Translations under genes and position numbers: made by a program | Notes under the pieces: model-generated | What the model saw: the letters and a program-made list of their open reading frames with translations, nothing else | What the model was told of the DNA's origin: nothing | The model's database searches: none | Source: SAR202 cluster bacterium | Lineage (GTDB): Bacteria > Chloroflexota > Dehalococcoidia > UBA3495 | DNA length: 6,766 nt | Assembly (NCBI GenBank): GCA_009392775.1 | Contig: VFFT01000095.1 | Coordinates: 1-6,766 of the forward strand | Direction of reading: 5' to 3' | Part shown: one piece after another, positions 1 to 6,255 of the stretch | How the letters are laid out: every line of letters starts with the position of its first letter | Position numbering within the stretch: the stretch's first letter is position 1

Positions 1-483
1 GTCAAATATGGATACTCATATCAAGATACCGAAGATATGTGGGAAGCTATGGGAGTTACGAGGAGTCGAGGTTTCGGTATGGAAGTGAAGCGCCGTATCA
101 TGCTCGGCACCTATGCTTTGTCTTCGGGTTATTATGACGCGTTCTATCTAAAGGCCCAGAAAGTTAGGACGTTAATAAGAAACGATTTCGATTCTGTGTT
201 TCAACAGGTAGATGCATTAATTGCACCAACCTCTCCTGTTGTTGCTTTTGAACATGGAGATCGGACGGATGACCCTGTGAGGATGTATTCTATTGATGTT
301 TGTACCCTGCCAGTTAATATTGCTGGTCTTCCTGCAGTGTCAGTGCCTTGTGGTCTATCAGATGGTTTGCCTGTGGGGCTACAGATAATAGGCCCGCATT
401 TTTCAGAAGGCAACATCTTAAATATAGCCTATAGTTATGAACGGAACACAGAATGGAGTAAATTCGTACCGGTGATGAATTAG
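1..483 (+). CDS. gatA: Asp-tRNA(Asn)/Glu-tRNA(Gln) amidotransferase subunit A, C-terminal part (5' truncated)
   Basis: The reading frame is open from base 1, so the gene starts before the window and about 160 C-terminal residues are seen. GatA is the amidase subunit of GatCAB. It releases ammonia from glutamine so that GatB can convert mischarged Glu-tRNA(Gln) or Asp-tRNA(Asn) to the amide form. The visible part matches the conserved GatA C-terminal region: a [17 protein letters not shown] block, then [17 protein letters not shown], a [13 protein letters not shown] segment, the [15 protein letters not shown] core and [11 protein letters not shown] close to the end. The catalytic Lys-Ser-Ser triad of the family lies in the missing N-terminal half and cannot be checked. 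asnS follows 37 bp downstream on the same strand, so the two probably share a transcript. The family call is very secure. Which tRNA it serves is inferred: with AsnRS encoded next door, Gln-tRNA formation is the more likely job. Confidence 0.95.
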   Translation, partial: VKYGYSYQDTEDMWEAMGVTRSRGFGMEVKRRIMLGTYALSSGYYDAFYLKAQKVRTLIRNDFDSVFQQVDALIAPTSPVVAFEHGDRTDDPVRMYSIDVCTLPVNIAGLPAVSVPCGLSDGLPVGLQIIGPHFSEGNILNIAYSYERNTEWSKFVPVMN

Positions 484-520
484 ATAGCCACGGCACTACG
501 GGCTGATTCAGGAGGGATAC

Positions 521-1906
521 ATGAAAGGTGCAAAGATCTCGGATCTATTGGTCAGTGCAGGTGCAGGTGCTGAAGTTCTGGTTTTTGGATGGGTAAGGAC
601 AGTGCGTAATTCAGGGGCGGTATCTTTTCTGCAGGTTAACGACGGTTCATGTTTAGCGGACATACAAGTAGTCGTAGAGGGAGACGCGCTATCCCTACTC
701 GATACAACTGAGCTATCTACTGGATGTAGTGTAAAAGTAGACGGAACCGTGGTTGACTCACTCGGAAAAGGTCAGAAATACGAAATCAAGGCAAGCTCTA
801 TCCAAATAATCGGTCATGCCGACCCCAATGATTATCCCCTTCAGAAGAAGAGACATACACTTGAATTCTTGCGAGACATAGCACATCTCAGGCCTAGGAC
901 TAATACATTTGGAGCGATGTCTCGGGTGCGTAATGCTGCCGCATTCGCAATACACACCTATTTTCAGGAGCGCGGATTCCAATATATACAGACCCCGATG
1001 ATAACCGCTAGTGATGCCGAAGGTGCAGGATCTATGTTCAGGGTTACAACACTTGATTTAGGGAACGTACCAATGAAATCAGGTGTTCCGGATCTGACAG
1101 AAGACTTTTTTGGTAAATCAGCTTATCTCACAGTCAGCGGCCAGTTAGAAGCTGAGATATTTGCCCAGGCTGTCTCGGATGTGTACACATTTGGCCCGAC
1201 GTTTAGAGCTGAAAATTCTAATACATCCAGACATTTAGCGGAGTTCTGGATGGTGGAACCTGAAGTGGCTTTTTGCGACTTAAGTGGGTTAGCCGATTTA
1301 GCGGAGGACTTTCTGAAAAATGTGTTTGGGAAGGTTCTCGATAGATGCCCTGATGACATGGCGTTTTTCAACCAGTGGTATGACAAGACAGCCCTTACTA
1401 CGTTGGAGAATATAATAAATTCGGATTTTGAACGTATAACTTATACTGACGCAATAGATATGCTCCAGAAATCTGGTGAAACATTTGAATATCCCGTTAA
1501 CTGGGGGCTTGATCTTCAATCTGAGCATGAACGATATCTGACCGAGACAAAAATTGGCAGACCAGTGGTAGTAACGGATTATCCCAAGGAAATCAAAGCG
1601 TTTTACATGCGATTGAATGATGACGATAAGACTGTAGCTGCTATGGACGTGCTGGTTCCCCGCATAGGTGAGATTATAGGAGGTAGCCAGCGGGAAGAAA
1701 GGTACGATGTATTGACTGATAGAATGCGAGAGGCGTGTATGGAGGAATCAGAGTATTGGTGGTACCTTGACCTGCGAAAGTACGGTAGCGTGGAACATGC
1801 TGGCTTCGGATTGGGATTTGAGAGGACAGTCCAGTTTATGACGGGCATGCAAAATATTAGAGACGTAATCCCGTTTCCAAGGACGCCTAATAACGCAGAG
1901 TTCTAG
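521..1906 (+). CDS. asnS: Asparaginyl-tRNA synthetase
   Basis: This cytoplasmic class IIb synthetase charges tRNA(Asn) with asparagine using ATP. The 461 residues match the usual bacterial AsnRS length. An N-terminal OB-fold anticodon-binding domain spans roughly residues 18-98 ([18 protein letters not shown]). The catalytic core starts near residue 120 ([11 protein letters not shown]) and contains motif 1 around 147-163, the SGQLEAE substrate loop at 206-212, motif 2 from F228 ([16 protein letters not shown]) and motif 3 at about 427-440 ([12 protein letters not shown], with Arg435). The protein ends in the [14 protein letters not shown] tail characteristic of AsnRS. The [13 protein letters not shown] sequence separates it from AspRS and LysRS. 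An AGGAGGG ribosome-binding site at 510-516 lies 4 bp before the ATG, and the start agrees with the OB-fold position. It follows gatA closely and appears intact. No intrinsic terminator with a T-run follows. Confidence 0.97.
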   Translation: MKGAKISDLLVSAGAGAEVLVFGWVRTVRNSGAVSFLQVNDGSCLADIQVVVEGDALSLLDTTELSTGCSVKVDGTVVDSLGKGQKYEIKASSIQIIGHADPNDYPLQKKRHTLEFLRDIAHLRPRTNTFGAMSRVRNAAAFAIHTYFQERGFQYIQTPMITASDAEGAGSMFRVTTLDLGNVPMKSGVPDLTEDFFGKSAYLTVSGQLEAEIFAQAVSDVYTFGPTFRAENSNTSRHLAEFWMVEPEVAFCDLSGLADLAEDFLKNVFGKVLDRCPDDMAFFNQWYDKTALTTLENIINSDFERITYTDAIDMLQKSGETFEYPVNWGLDLQSEHERYLTETKIGRPVVVTDYPKEIKAFYMRLNDDDKTVAAMDVLVPRIGEIIGGSQREERYDVLTDRMREACMEESEYWWYLDLRKYGSVEHAGFGLGFERTVQFMTGMQNIRDVIPFPRTPNNAEF

Positions 1907-1942
1907 ATTGGGCCATGGGTGTTGTCCTAGGTATACCCTTAG

Positions 1943-1972
1943 TTGACGCTAAAACTCGAAGCCGAATATAAT
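1943..1972 (+). promoter_or_regulatory. sigma70-type promoter for the ComD/ComE-like pair
   Basis: A -35 element TTGACG (1943-1948) is followed after 18 bp by a perfect -10 TATAAT (1967-1972). Transcription would start near 1979-1980, giving a leader of about 35 nt. AAGGAG (2004-2009) then precedes the ATG at 2015 by 5 nt. The placement between asnS and the decarboxylase genes indicates that the latter form their own transcription unit. The match is close to consensus and the position is right; it has not been tested. Confidence 0.75.
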
Positions 1973-2014
1973 GGCATTCGCTGACAGAAATTGTAAGGCA
2001 CAGAAGGAGATTCA

Positions 2015-2524
2015 ATGACTACACATGAAGCTGTACTTCATCCGCCAGCTCTAATTAACGAGCTGAAAAAGAATAAGATATCCCATATCGTCTGGTTGCC
2101 TGATAGTGAAACTAATTTCATGTATCAGATGTTGCAAGCAGAACCGACCATAGATCTAGTCCCTGTCTGTCGAGAAGGCGAGACCATGGCTATAGCCGCT
2201 GGCCTCTGGGTAGGTGGTGCACGGCCAGTTGTATTAATACAGAATACGGGAATCTTTGAATCAGGGGACTCCATCAGAGGTCTTGGTTTAGATATTGATC
2301 AGCCACTTGTAATGCTCATAGGATATAGAGGATGGACTCGCAGGGGAGCAACTCCGGATTCAGCCGCCCACTTCACGGAGCATATACTCCATGCTTGGGG
2401 TATAAACTACTATCTAGTAGAAACAGATGAAGACGCTGACAGAATTGGATTAGCAGTTGCAGAAGCTGAGCGCACACAGAAGCCAGTTGGTGTTCTGATT
2501 GGCGCTGAATTTGGCTCAGATTAA
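2015..2524 (+). CDS. ComD-like alpha subunit (PYR domain) of a ThDP-dependent sulfopyruvate/phosphonopyruvate-type decarboxylase
   Basis: At 169 residues this is the size of sulfopyruvate decarboxylase subunit alpha (ComD) and consists of one pyrimidine-binding (PYR) domain. Visible marks are the WLPDSE segment at 27-32, the REGE motif at 53-56, the MAIAAGLW helix and the QNTG turn at 76-79. Glu54 sits where the family places the glutamate that activates the ThDP aminopyrimidine. ComD/ComE enzymes decarboxylate 3-sulfopyruvate to sulfoacetaldehyde in coenzyme M synthesis or sulfonate breakdown; phosphonopyruvate decarboxylases share the fold. The partner PP-domain subunit lies 23 bp downstream, so an alpha/beta enzyme with the active site at the subunit interface is expected. 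No sulfonate, phosphonate or coenzyme M genes are in the window, so the 2-oxo acid substrate is unknown. Start: AAGGAG 5 nt before the ATG, just after a strong promoter. Confidence 0.85.
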   Translation: MTTHEAVLHPPALINELKKNKISHIVWLPDSETNFMYQMLQAEPTIDLVPVCREGETMAIAAGLWVGGARPVVLIQNTGIFESGDSIRGLGLDIDQPLVMLIGYRGWTRRGATPDSAAHFTEHILHAWGINYYLVETDEDADRIGLAVAEAERTQKPVGVLIGAEFGSD

Positions 2525-2547
2525 ACGGAACGGAGGATCATAGAGTT

Positions 2548-3138
2548 ATGCTAAAGAATCAAGATGCTGTTAAGGTTATAGACAGCAAGAGGAATGGGGC
2601 AATTATAGTCCCTACAATGAACGCGAATAACGTCCACTTTGGTCTACCTACAGTAACGACAGATCAGAAAATGGATTTGCCTATATCCGGTGCAATGGGT
2701 AAGGCATCATCAGTTGGACTTGGTGTGGCCCTGGCTCAACCGGACAAGAAGGTTTTGATACTTGATGGCGACGGTAGCCTGCTGATGAATCTTGGTTCGT
2801 TGGTCACATTGTCGAACAAGTCACCAAAAAACCTTTACCACTTTTTGTTCAACAACAATGTGTACGCCGTAACGGGAGGTCAGCCAATACCTGGTGCAGA
2901 AGTTTCTGATTGGGAGGGTATGGCGAAAGCCGCAGGGTACGCTAAAGTATTCTCATTTGATAATCTTGAAGACTTAACCACAGGGTTGGATGAAGTGTTT
3001 GAGTCAGAAGGACCAGTGTTTGTGCATTTGAGAGTAGAACCTGAGATTGAGAACACGCCTGTCCAATACAGGACTAGGCCTAGCCGTACCGTCCAGATGG
3101 CTATCAAAGAATTGCCAGAAACACTAGGTGTACGATAG
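2548..3138 (+). CDS. ComE-like beta subunit (PP domain) of a ThDP-dependent sulfopyruvate/phosphonopyruvate-type decarboxylase
   Basis: This 196-residue protein is a single diphosphate-binding (PP) domain, as in sulfopyruvate decarboxylase beta. A GAMGKASSVGLGVALAQPD segment (48-66) leads to the ThDP/Mg2+ motif. That motif begins with GDGS at 74-77 (Asp75 is the expected metal ligand) and closes with FNNNVYAVTGGQPI at 101-114, where Asn102/Asn103 fill the NN position about 27 residues on. The complete motif suggests an active cofactor site built together with the alpha subunit encoded 23 bp upstream. GGAGG (2532-2536) lies 11 nt before the ATG, which is rather long; no better start is visible and the N-terminus aligns with the paralog at 3469-4038. 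The transcription unit ends at a strong terminator shortly after the stop. Its exact substrate cannot be read from the sequence. Confidence 0.85.
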   Translation: MLKNQDAVKVIDSKRNGAIIVPTMNANNVHFGLPTVTTDQKMDLPISGAMGKASSVGLGVALAQPDKKVLILDGDGSLLMNLGSLVTLSNKSPKNLYHFLFNNNVYAVTGGQPIPGAEVSDWEGMAKAAGYAKVFSFDNLEDLTTGLDEVFESEGPVFVHLRVEPEIENTPVQYRTRPSRTVQMAIKELPETLGVR

Positions 3139-3180
3139 ATTTCTAAACGCATAGTGCAATTGCTATAGTTACACGATTAT

Positions 3181-3217
3181 ACTGGGACGACTGTATTATT
3201 CTGTCGCCCCAGTTTTT
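3181..3217 (+). terminator. Rho-independent terminator after the ComD/ComE-like pair
   Basis: ACTGGGACGAC (3181-3191) and GTCGCCCCAGT (3203-3213) form an 11-position stem with one A/C mismatch and an 11-nt loop, followed at once by a T-run (3213-3217, then ATTT). It lies 42 bp after the beta-subunit stop. It separates that pair from the membrane-protein/beta-prime pair, unless read-through occurs. Confidence 0.88.
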
Positions 3218-3244
3218 ATTTACAGTTGTTTTGGAGTCTTCAGT

Positions 3245-3472
3245 ATGTGGAGAGATTTAGCCACTGGTTTAGCCGCTAGACTAGTATCATATATCTTTTT
3301 TGGGATTGGATTCTGGTGCCTTTTTAAAGGGTTTATGGAGAGCAATTATTTCATTATTGCTGGAGGGGTGGTCTGTGTGCCTGTCGGCATGTATCTAATG
3401 GTAAAGGCTCGCCGGAAGGCTTTCAATGATCTCAGGGCATCGATGAGGGATGAAGAGAGGTCAGACAATTGA
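3245..3472 (+). CDS. Small two-helix membrane protein of unknown function
   Basis: The product is 75 residues and I do not recognise a family. Two hydrophobic segments are clear: about residues 13-31 (SYIFFGIGFWCLF core) and about 35-53 (YFIIAGGVVCVPVGMYLMV), joined by a very short KGFMESN turn. After the second helix comes a KARRK basic stretch and a strongly charged tail ending in RDEERSDN. Positive charges at both ends suggest a helical hairpin with both termini in the cytoplasm. GGAG (3233-3236) lies 8 nt before the ATG, so translation is well supported. The stop codon overlaps the TTG start of the next gene by 4 bp (TTGA, 3469-3472), implying translational coupling with the beta-prime protein. 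The two may therefore act together, with the hairpin as a possible membrane anchor; this is inference only. Confidence 0.75.
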   Translation: MWRDLATGLAARLVSYIFFGIGFWCLFKGFMESNYFIIAGGVVCVPVGMYLMVKARRKAFNDLRASMRDEERSDN

Positions 3473-4038
3473 TATCCTCGGTAGATGCAGCCAAAGCAAT
3501 AGAGTTTCATAGGGGAGATGCGCTAGTCGTATCTACCTCATCGGCATTAAAGGATTGGGCAGGGATATCGAAAGCACGGGAACTGGATGTGGACCTCTCT
3601 GATTGCATGGATAAAGCTCCTGCTGTCGGATTGGGATTATCTCTCGCTCAGCCGGATAGGAATGTTCTTGTGTTGGATTGCGATGCAACACTGAGGACGG
3701 ACCTGGCTGGGTTGTCTACGATCGGGGAAGCTAAGCCAAATAATATAGTTCATTTTTGTTTTGACGATGTTTCTTTCGCTTCTACGGATGGGATTCCAAT
3801 TCATGGGTTGGCGGGAATGGATTTTGCGGCTATAGCGGAGAGCTCTGGATATGCCAATATATATGAGTTTGATGATCTGGAAGAACTGTATATAGGATTG
3901 GAAGAAGTCATGCGTCAAACGGGACCGACATTTGTATTGTTGAAAGTTGTTCGTGATGAGAACGAACAGGAGTTCCCAGAACGTAAGATGTCGGATGGTT
4001 GGGCGGAAGTCAGGAAAACTCTTAATTCAGATGAGTAA
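3469..4038 (+). CDS. ComE-like PP-domain paralog with altered ThDP/Mg2+ motif (probable pseudoenzyme, beta-prime)
   Basis: The 189-residue product is a paralog of the beta subunit encoded at 2548-3138. By eye about 44 of 103 residues agree from AQPD (60-63) onward, and the N-termini align in the same register from residue 6 (DAAK against DAVK). This supports the TTG start, which also has AGAGAGG at 3454-3460, 8 nt upstream. The cofactor motif has changed: GDGS is CDAT (71-74) and FNNNVYAVTGG is FDDVSFASTDG, while the GAMGKA lead-in is DCMDKA. Asp72 is kept, but the second motif Asn is Asp100 and the glycines around the diphosphate are gone. The rest of the fold (GYANIYEFDDLEELYIGLEEV, GPTFVLLKV) is well preserved, which argues against simple decay. 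It overlaps the upstream membrane-protein gene by 4 bp. It could be a regulatory or scaffold subunit, or a decarboxylase using a modified metal site. Confidence 0.82.
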   Translation: MISSVDAAKAIEFHRGDALVVSTSSALKDWAGISKARELDVDLSDCMDKAPAVGLGLSLAQPDRNVLVLDCDATLRTDLAGLSTIGEAKPNNIVHFCFDDVSFASTDGIPIHGLAGMDFAAIAESSGYANIYEFDDLEELYIGLEEVMRQTGPTFVLLKVVRDENEQEFPERKMSDGWAEVRKTLNSDE

Positions 4039-4086
4039 TTTGTCCATCGTGTAGACTATTTGGTTCTTTCCAATGACGATTTGCTT

Positions 4087-4123
4087 GCACAAGTTTTATG
4101 GATACAACTAGGTAAACTTGTGC
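4087..4123. repeat. Perfect 10-bp inverted repeat between convergent genes
   Basis: GCACAAGTTT (4087-4096) and AAACTTGTGC (4114-4123) are exact reverse complements separated by 17 bp. The repeat lies in the 96-bp gap between the beta-prime gene (+) and the DtxR-type gene (-). No T-run follows on either strand, so it is not a canonical intrinsic terminator. It may still end transcription from both sides or bind a protein. Confidence 0.55.
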
Positions 4124-4134
4124 CGTAGAGTGCG

Positions 4135-4869
4135 TTATCCCGCTGGTACCACCATAATTTGCTGAGCAACTGTGTACCCGATTGATGTCTGGGTTTTGTC
4201 TGTAGAAACCAGAAGTACTCCTAGATATGGTGTCGCTTCAATTATCGTAATATGGTGGTTAGGTATGATTTCAGAGTCGGAAAGAAAACCGAGGAGTTTG
4301 GGATCTTCCTCTGGAATACGTTCAATAAAATAAGTGGTGTTGATGGCGCCTTGGTCGAGTGTAATGGCGTCGTTGGGAGCTTTCGGTTGGCCAGTTCCTG
4401 GTATCGGACGCCCAAATGGTGATTTATTCGGATGTCCAAGTCTTTCCATAACCTTGGATTCGAACGTGGGAGACATGCCATGTTCAAGCTGATGAGCTTC
4501 AATATGTGCTTCTCTTAAGTCCATTCCAAGTAGCTCTACAACGAGGCACTCGGCTAAGCGGTGTCGTCTGGCTATCTCTTCTCCGCCGTTTAGACCCTGT
4601 TCAGTAAAACGTATTCGCTTGTCACTCCCTACATCAACCAAGCCCTGTTTTTGCATCCTTCTTATCATTCCTGCTACCGATGGTACGGATGTTCCTAATC
4701 CTTCGGTTGACGGTAAAGCTTTTAATGTATCGGTTAGTTCAGTGACTGTAGGTATCTCCGCGTCCTCCCACAGGTTGTAGAGTGACAGCAGATAATTTTC
4801 GGTAACTGGCGAGTGTCTACCGTGACTTAAATCGTCTGATGCGTCGTGTGTGTCGGAACGTTTCGGCAT
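4135..4869 (-). CDS. DtxR/IdeR/MntR-family metal-dependent transcriptional regulator
   Basis: Regulators of this family bind Fe2+ or Mn2+ and repress metal-uptake genes. The 244 residues comprise a 20-residue polar extension, a winged helix (about 22-92), a metal-binding dimerisation domain (about 98-160) and a C-terminal SH3/FeoA-like domain (about 190-244). The RRHRLAE block, the HIEAHQLEHGMS block and SPFGRPIPG follow DtxR and IdeR closely. His103, Glu107, His122, Glu129 and His130 match DtxR His79, Glu83, His98, Glu105 and His106. DtxR Met10 and Cys102 are replaced by Asn25 and His126. About nine extra residues (near 51-59, LPSTEGLGT) sit between the second helix and the recognition helix. 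An AGGTAG lies 9 nt before the ATG. The gene follows an FbpC-like ATPase on the same strand, 117 bp away, and probably regulates it or itself. The family is sure; the metal is not. Confidence 0.92.
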   Translation of the reverse strand: MPKRSDTHDASDDLSHGRHSPVTENYLLSLYNLWEDAEIPTVTELTDTLKALPSTEGLGTSVPSVAGMIRRMQKQGLVDVGSDKRIRFTEQGLNGGEEIARRHRLAECLVVELLGMDLREAHIEAHQLEHGMSPTFESKVMERLGHPNKSPFGRPIPGTGQPKAPNDAITLDQGAINTTYFIERIPEEDPKLLGFLSDSEIIPNHHITIIEATPYLGVLLVSTDKTQTSIGYTVAQQIMVVPAG

Positions 4870-4873
4870 AGTG

Positions 4874-4896
4874 TTAGTCTACCTAAGAATCTTTAG
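4874..4896. promoter_or_regulatory. Candidate operator: TTAG/CTAA half-site cluster upstream of the DtxR-type gene
   Basis: Three half-sites alternate: TTAG (4874-4877), CTAA (4883-4886) and TTAG (4893-4896), spaced 5 and 6 bp. Within them AAGAATCTT (4885-4893) is a perfect 9-bp dyad. DtxR/IdeR boxes are built from TTAGG...CCTAA-type arms, and CTACCTAA here resembles one arm. The cluster is just upstream of the DtxR-type start codon, where autoregulation would act. Four-base half-sites arise often by chance, so confidence is low. Confidence 0.3.
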
Positions 4897-4916
4897 TAGA
4901 TATGAGGATTTATGAA

Positions 4917-4922
4917 ATTATA
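4917..4922 (-). promoter_or_regulatory. Possible internal promoter (-10 TATAAT) for the DtxR-type gene
   Basis: On the - strand a perfect TATAAT lies 47 bp before the ATG of the DtxR-type gene, within the 117-bp gap after the ABC gene. No good -35 hexamer is found 16-18 bp upstream and it is not a TGn extended -10. The promoter is possible but weak. If real, the half-site cluster at 4874-4896 lies in its early transcribed region. Confidence 0.35.
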
Positions 4923-4986
4923 CACCGAATTGTAGAAAGTACATACTAGCGGTCCCAGAGTGTGAGTTGTTCCAAGCAGAGATATA

Positions 4987-6102
4987 TTAGTGGGTTGAAA
5001 CGCTGGCTAGTAGACCGTTCTTAAAAGGCAGGAGGGAGTGACCTTGTCGTAGTACTATGTCTACCTTGTCTCCAACTTCAAATTCCTGGGTGTGCGAGAG
5101 TAAACATCTGACCGTATTTCCAGAAGGTAGCCTAACTGTGTAGAGGTAGAAGGCTCCGCGAAACTCGCGTCGAATTATTTGATTGGCAGCTTCTGAATTT
5201 GGAGAGCAATCAAGGCAGTCGGGACGAGTCATAAGTTCCAGTACGTCATCTCTAGTGACAGAGTTAGGGAACGGTATGGATCCAATTTCACTATTGATGG
5301 TGTTATCTGTGTATTCACCGGAAATGAAGTCTACATTGCCAACGAAATTAGCAGTGAATCTATTAGATGGGTAGTGAAAAATTTCTTCTGCCGATCCTAT
5401 TTGTTCCAAAGTGCCTTCATTCATTATCGCTACACGGTCGCCGATTAACAGGGCCTCTTCTTGGTCGTGCGTAACGAAGATTGCGGTGACATTAGTTGTT
5501 TTTAGTATGTCGATCATATCGTTGCGTACTTGTTCGCGTAGACCAGGATCCAGATTGGAAAAAGGCTCGTCAAGCAATATTAGGTGAGGTTGTGGAGCTA
5601 AAGCACGAGCTAATGCAACTCTTTGCTGTTGTCCTCCTGAAAGTTCGTGTGGCATGCGATCTCTGAGATGGAGTAGGCCAACTAGAGATAGGGCATCATG
5701 GATTGCACTTTCTTGATCCTTCCGTCTGGGGAGACCGTACGCGACATTTTGTTCTACGCTTAAGTGTGGGAATAGTGCCCCTTCTTGGAAGACCATGCCT
5801 ACATTGCGTTTTTCGGGAGGTAGGTAATTAGTGGCGCTGACCACTTCGGTTGACCCTATGTTTATACTGCCGTGGTCTGGTTGTATGAATCCACCTATGA
5901 GCCTGAGTAAGGTTGTTTTGCCACAACCGCTAGGTCCCAGTAGAGATATGATTTCCCCTTGTTGGATTTCAATACTGAAATTCGAAACGCCGACAGCGTC
6001 CCCGTAGTTTTTGCTAAGGTTGGTGCAAGTCAACGCGCTAGATAATATGCTTGTAGGTAAAGAATATTCATGGAAGTCTGTATTTAGTGATGTAGTTGTC
6101 AT
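4987..6102 (-). CDS. FbpC-like ABC transporter ATP-binding protein (probable iron/metal uptake)
   Basis: This 371-residue protein powers an importer of the spermidine/sulfate/iron(III) class and would sit at the inner face of the membrane. Motifs occur in order: A-loop Tyr33, Walker A GPSGCGKTT at 56-64, Q-loop Gln106 (GMVFQEGALFPHLSV), signature LSGGQQQR at 154-161, Walker B LILLDEP at 174-180 with Glu179, D-loop SNLD, and H-loop His212 (FVTHDQEEA). A C-terminal TOBE-like regulatory domain covers roughly 305-360. The PPEKRNVGMVFQ segment and overall length resemble FbpC. A DtxR-type regulator downstream supports iron or manganese as cargo. No permease or binding-protein gene is adjacent, so the ATPase is an orphan here and polyamine or other anion substrates cannot be excluded. 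The ATG has no clear Shine-Dalgarno; a 13-bp dyad occupies that place. The extra 20 residues before the ABC domain leave a later start possible. Confidence 0.9.
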   Translation of the reverse strand: MTTTSLNTDFHEYSLPTSILSSALTCTNLSKNYGDAVGVSNFSIEIQQGEIISLLGPSGCGKTTLLRLIGGFIQPDHGSINIGSTEVVSATNYLPPEKRNVGMVFQEGALFPHLSVEQNVAYGLPRRKDQESAIHDALSLVGLLHLRDRMPHELSGGQQQRVALARALAPQPHLILLDEPFSNLDPGLREQVRNDMIDILKTTNVTAIFVTHDQEEALLIGDRVAIMNEGTLEQIGSAEEIFHYPSNRFTANFVGNVDFISGEYTDNTINSEIGSIPFPNSVTRDDVLELMTRPDCLDCSPNSEAANQIIRREFRGAFYLYTVRLPSGNTVRCLLSHTQEFEVGDKVDIVLRQGHSLLPFKNGLLASVSTH

Positions 6103-6115
6103 AACTGACTCAGTT
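6103..6115. repeat. 13-bp dyad abutting the ABC gene start codon
   Basis: AACTGACTCAGTT is a perfect inverted repeat with six-base arms and one central base, directly next to the ATG whose first base is 6102 on the - strand. It occupies the stretch where a ribosome-binding site would normally be, and no GGAG-like sequence is there. A protein bound here, or a small RNA hairpin, could control translation or transcription. The role is inferred. Confidence 0.45.
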
Positions 6116-6199
6116 TTAATGTTGGCCTTTTACCTAGTTTGATGTTACTGCGCTAATTAATAATGTCGATAGTCTTTTATGCTCGATCAGTAGCGTCTA

Positions 6200-6237
6200 A
6201 CATCACCTACGTGTTCGAGCACACATGAATGTGATGT
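6200..6237. repeat. Nested inverted repeat upstream of the ABC gene
   Basis: ACATCAC (6200-6206) and GTGATGT (6231-6237) are exact 7-bp complements. They enclose GTGT (6211-6214) and ACAC (6221-6224), giving a two-tier hairpin. It would lie at the very start of the - strand ABC transcript if the promoter at 6256-6284 is used. No known riboswitch motif is recognised. Confidence 0.4.
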
Positions 6238-6255
6238 ATGCACTTACTACTCAAC

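Noticed and set aside
1917..1938. Weak hairpin GGGTGT/ATACCC after asnS as a terminator
   Set aside because: Six pairs including one G-U and no T-run; it also sits immediately upstream of the promoter at 1943. Not enough to call a terminator.
3160..3183. Promoter for the membrane-protein/beta-prime pair using TATACT at 3178-3183
   Set aside because: The only recognisable -35 (TTGCTA) is 12 bp away, too close, and the -10 overlaps the terminator stem. The pair may instead rely on read-through or an unrecognised promoter.
4106..6139. Shared 11-mer AACTAGGTAAA at 4106-4116 (+) and at 6129-6139 (- strand)
   Set aside because: Several identical 11-mers are expected by chance in 6.7 kb on two strands, and the two contexts differ.
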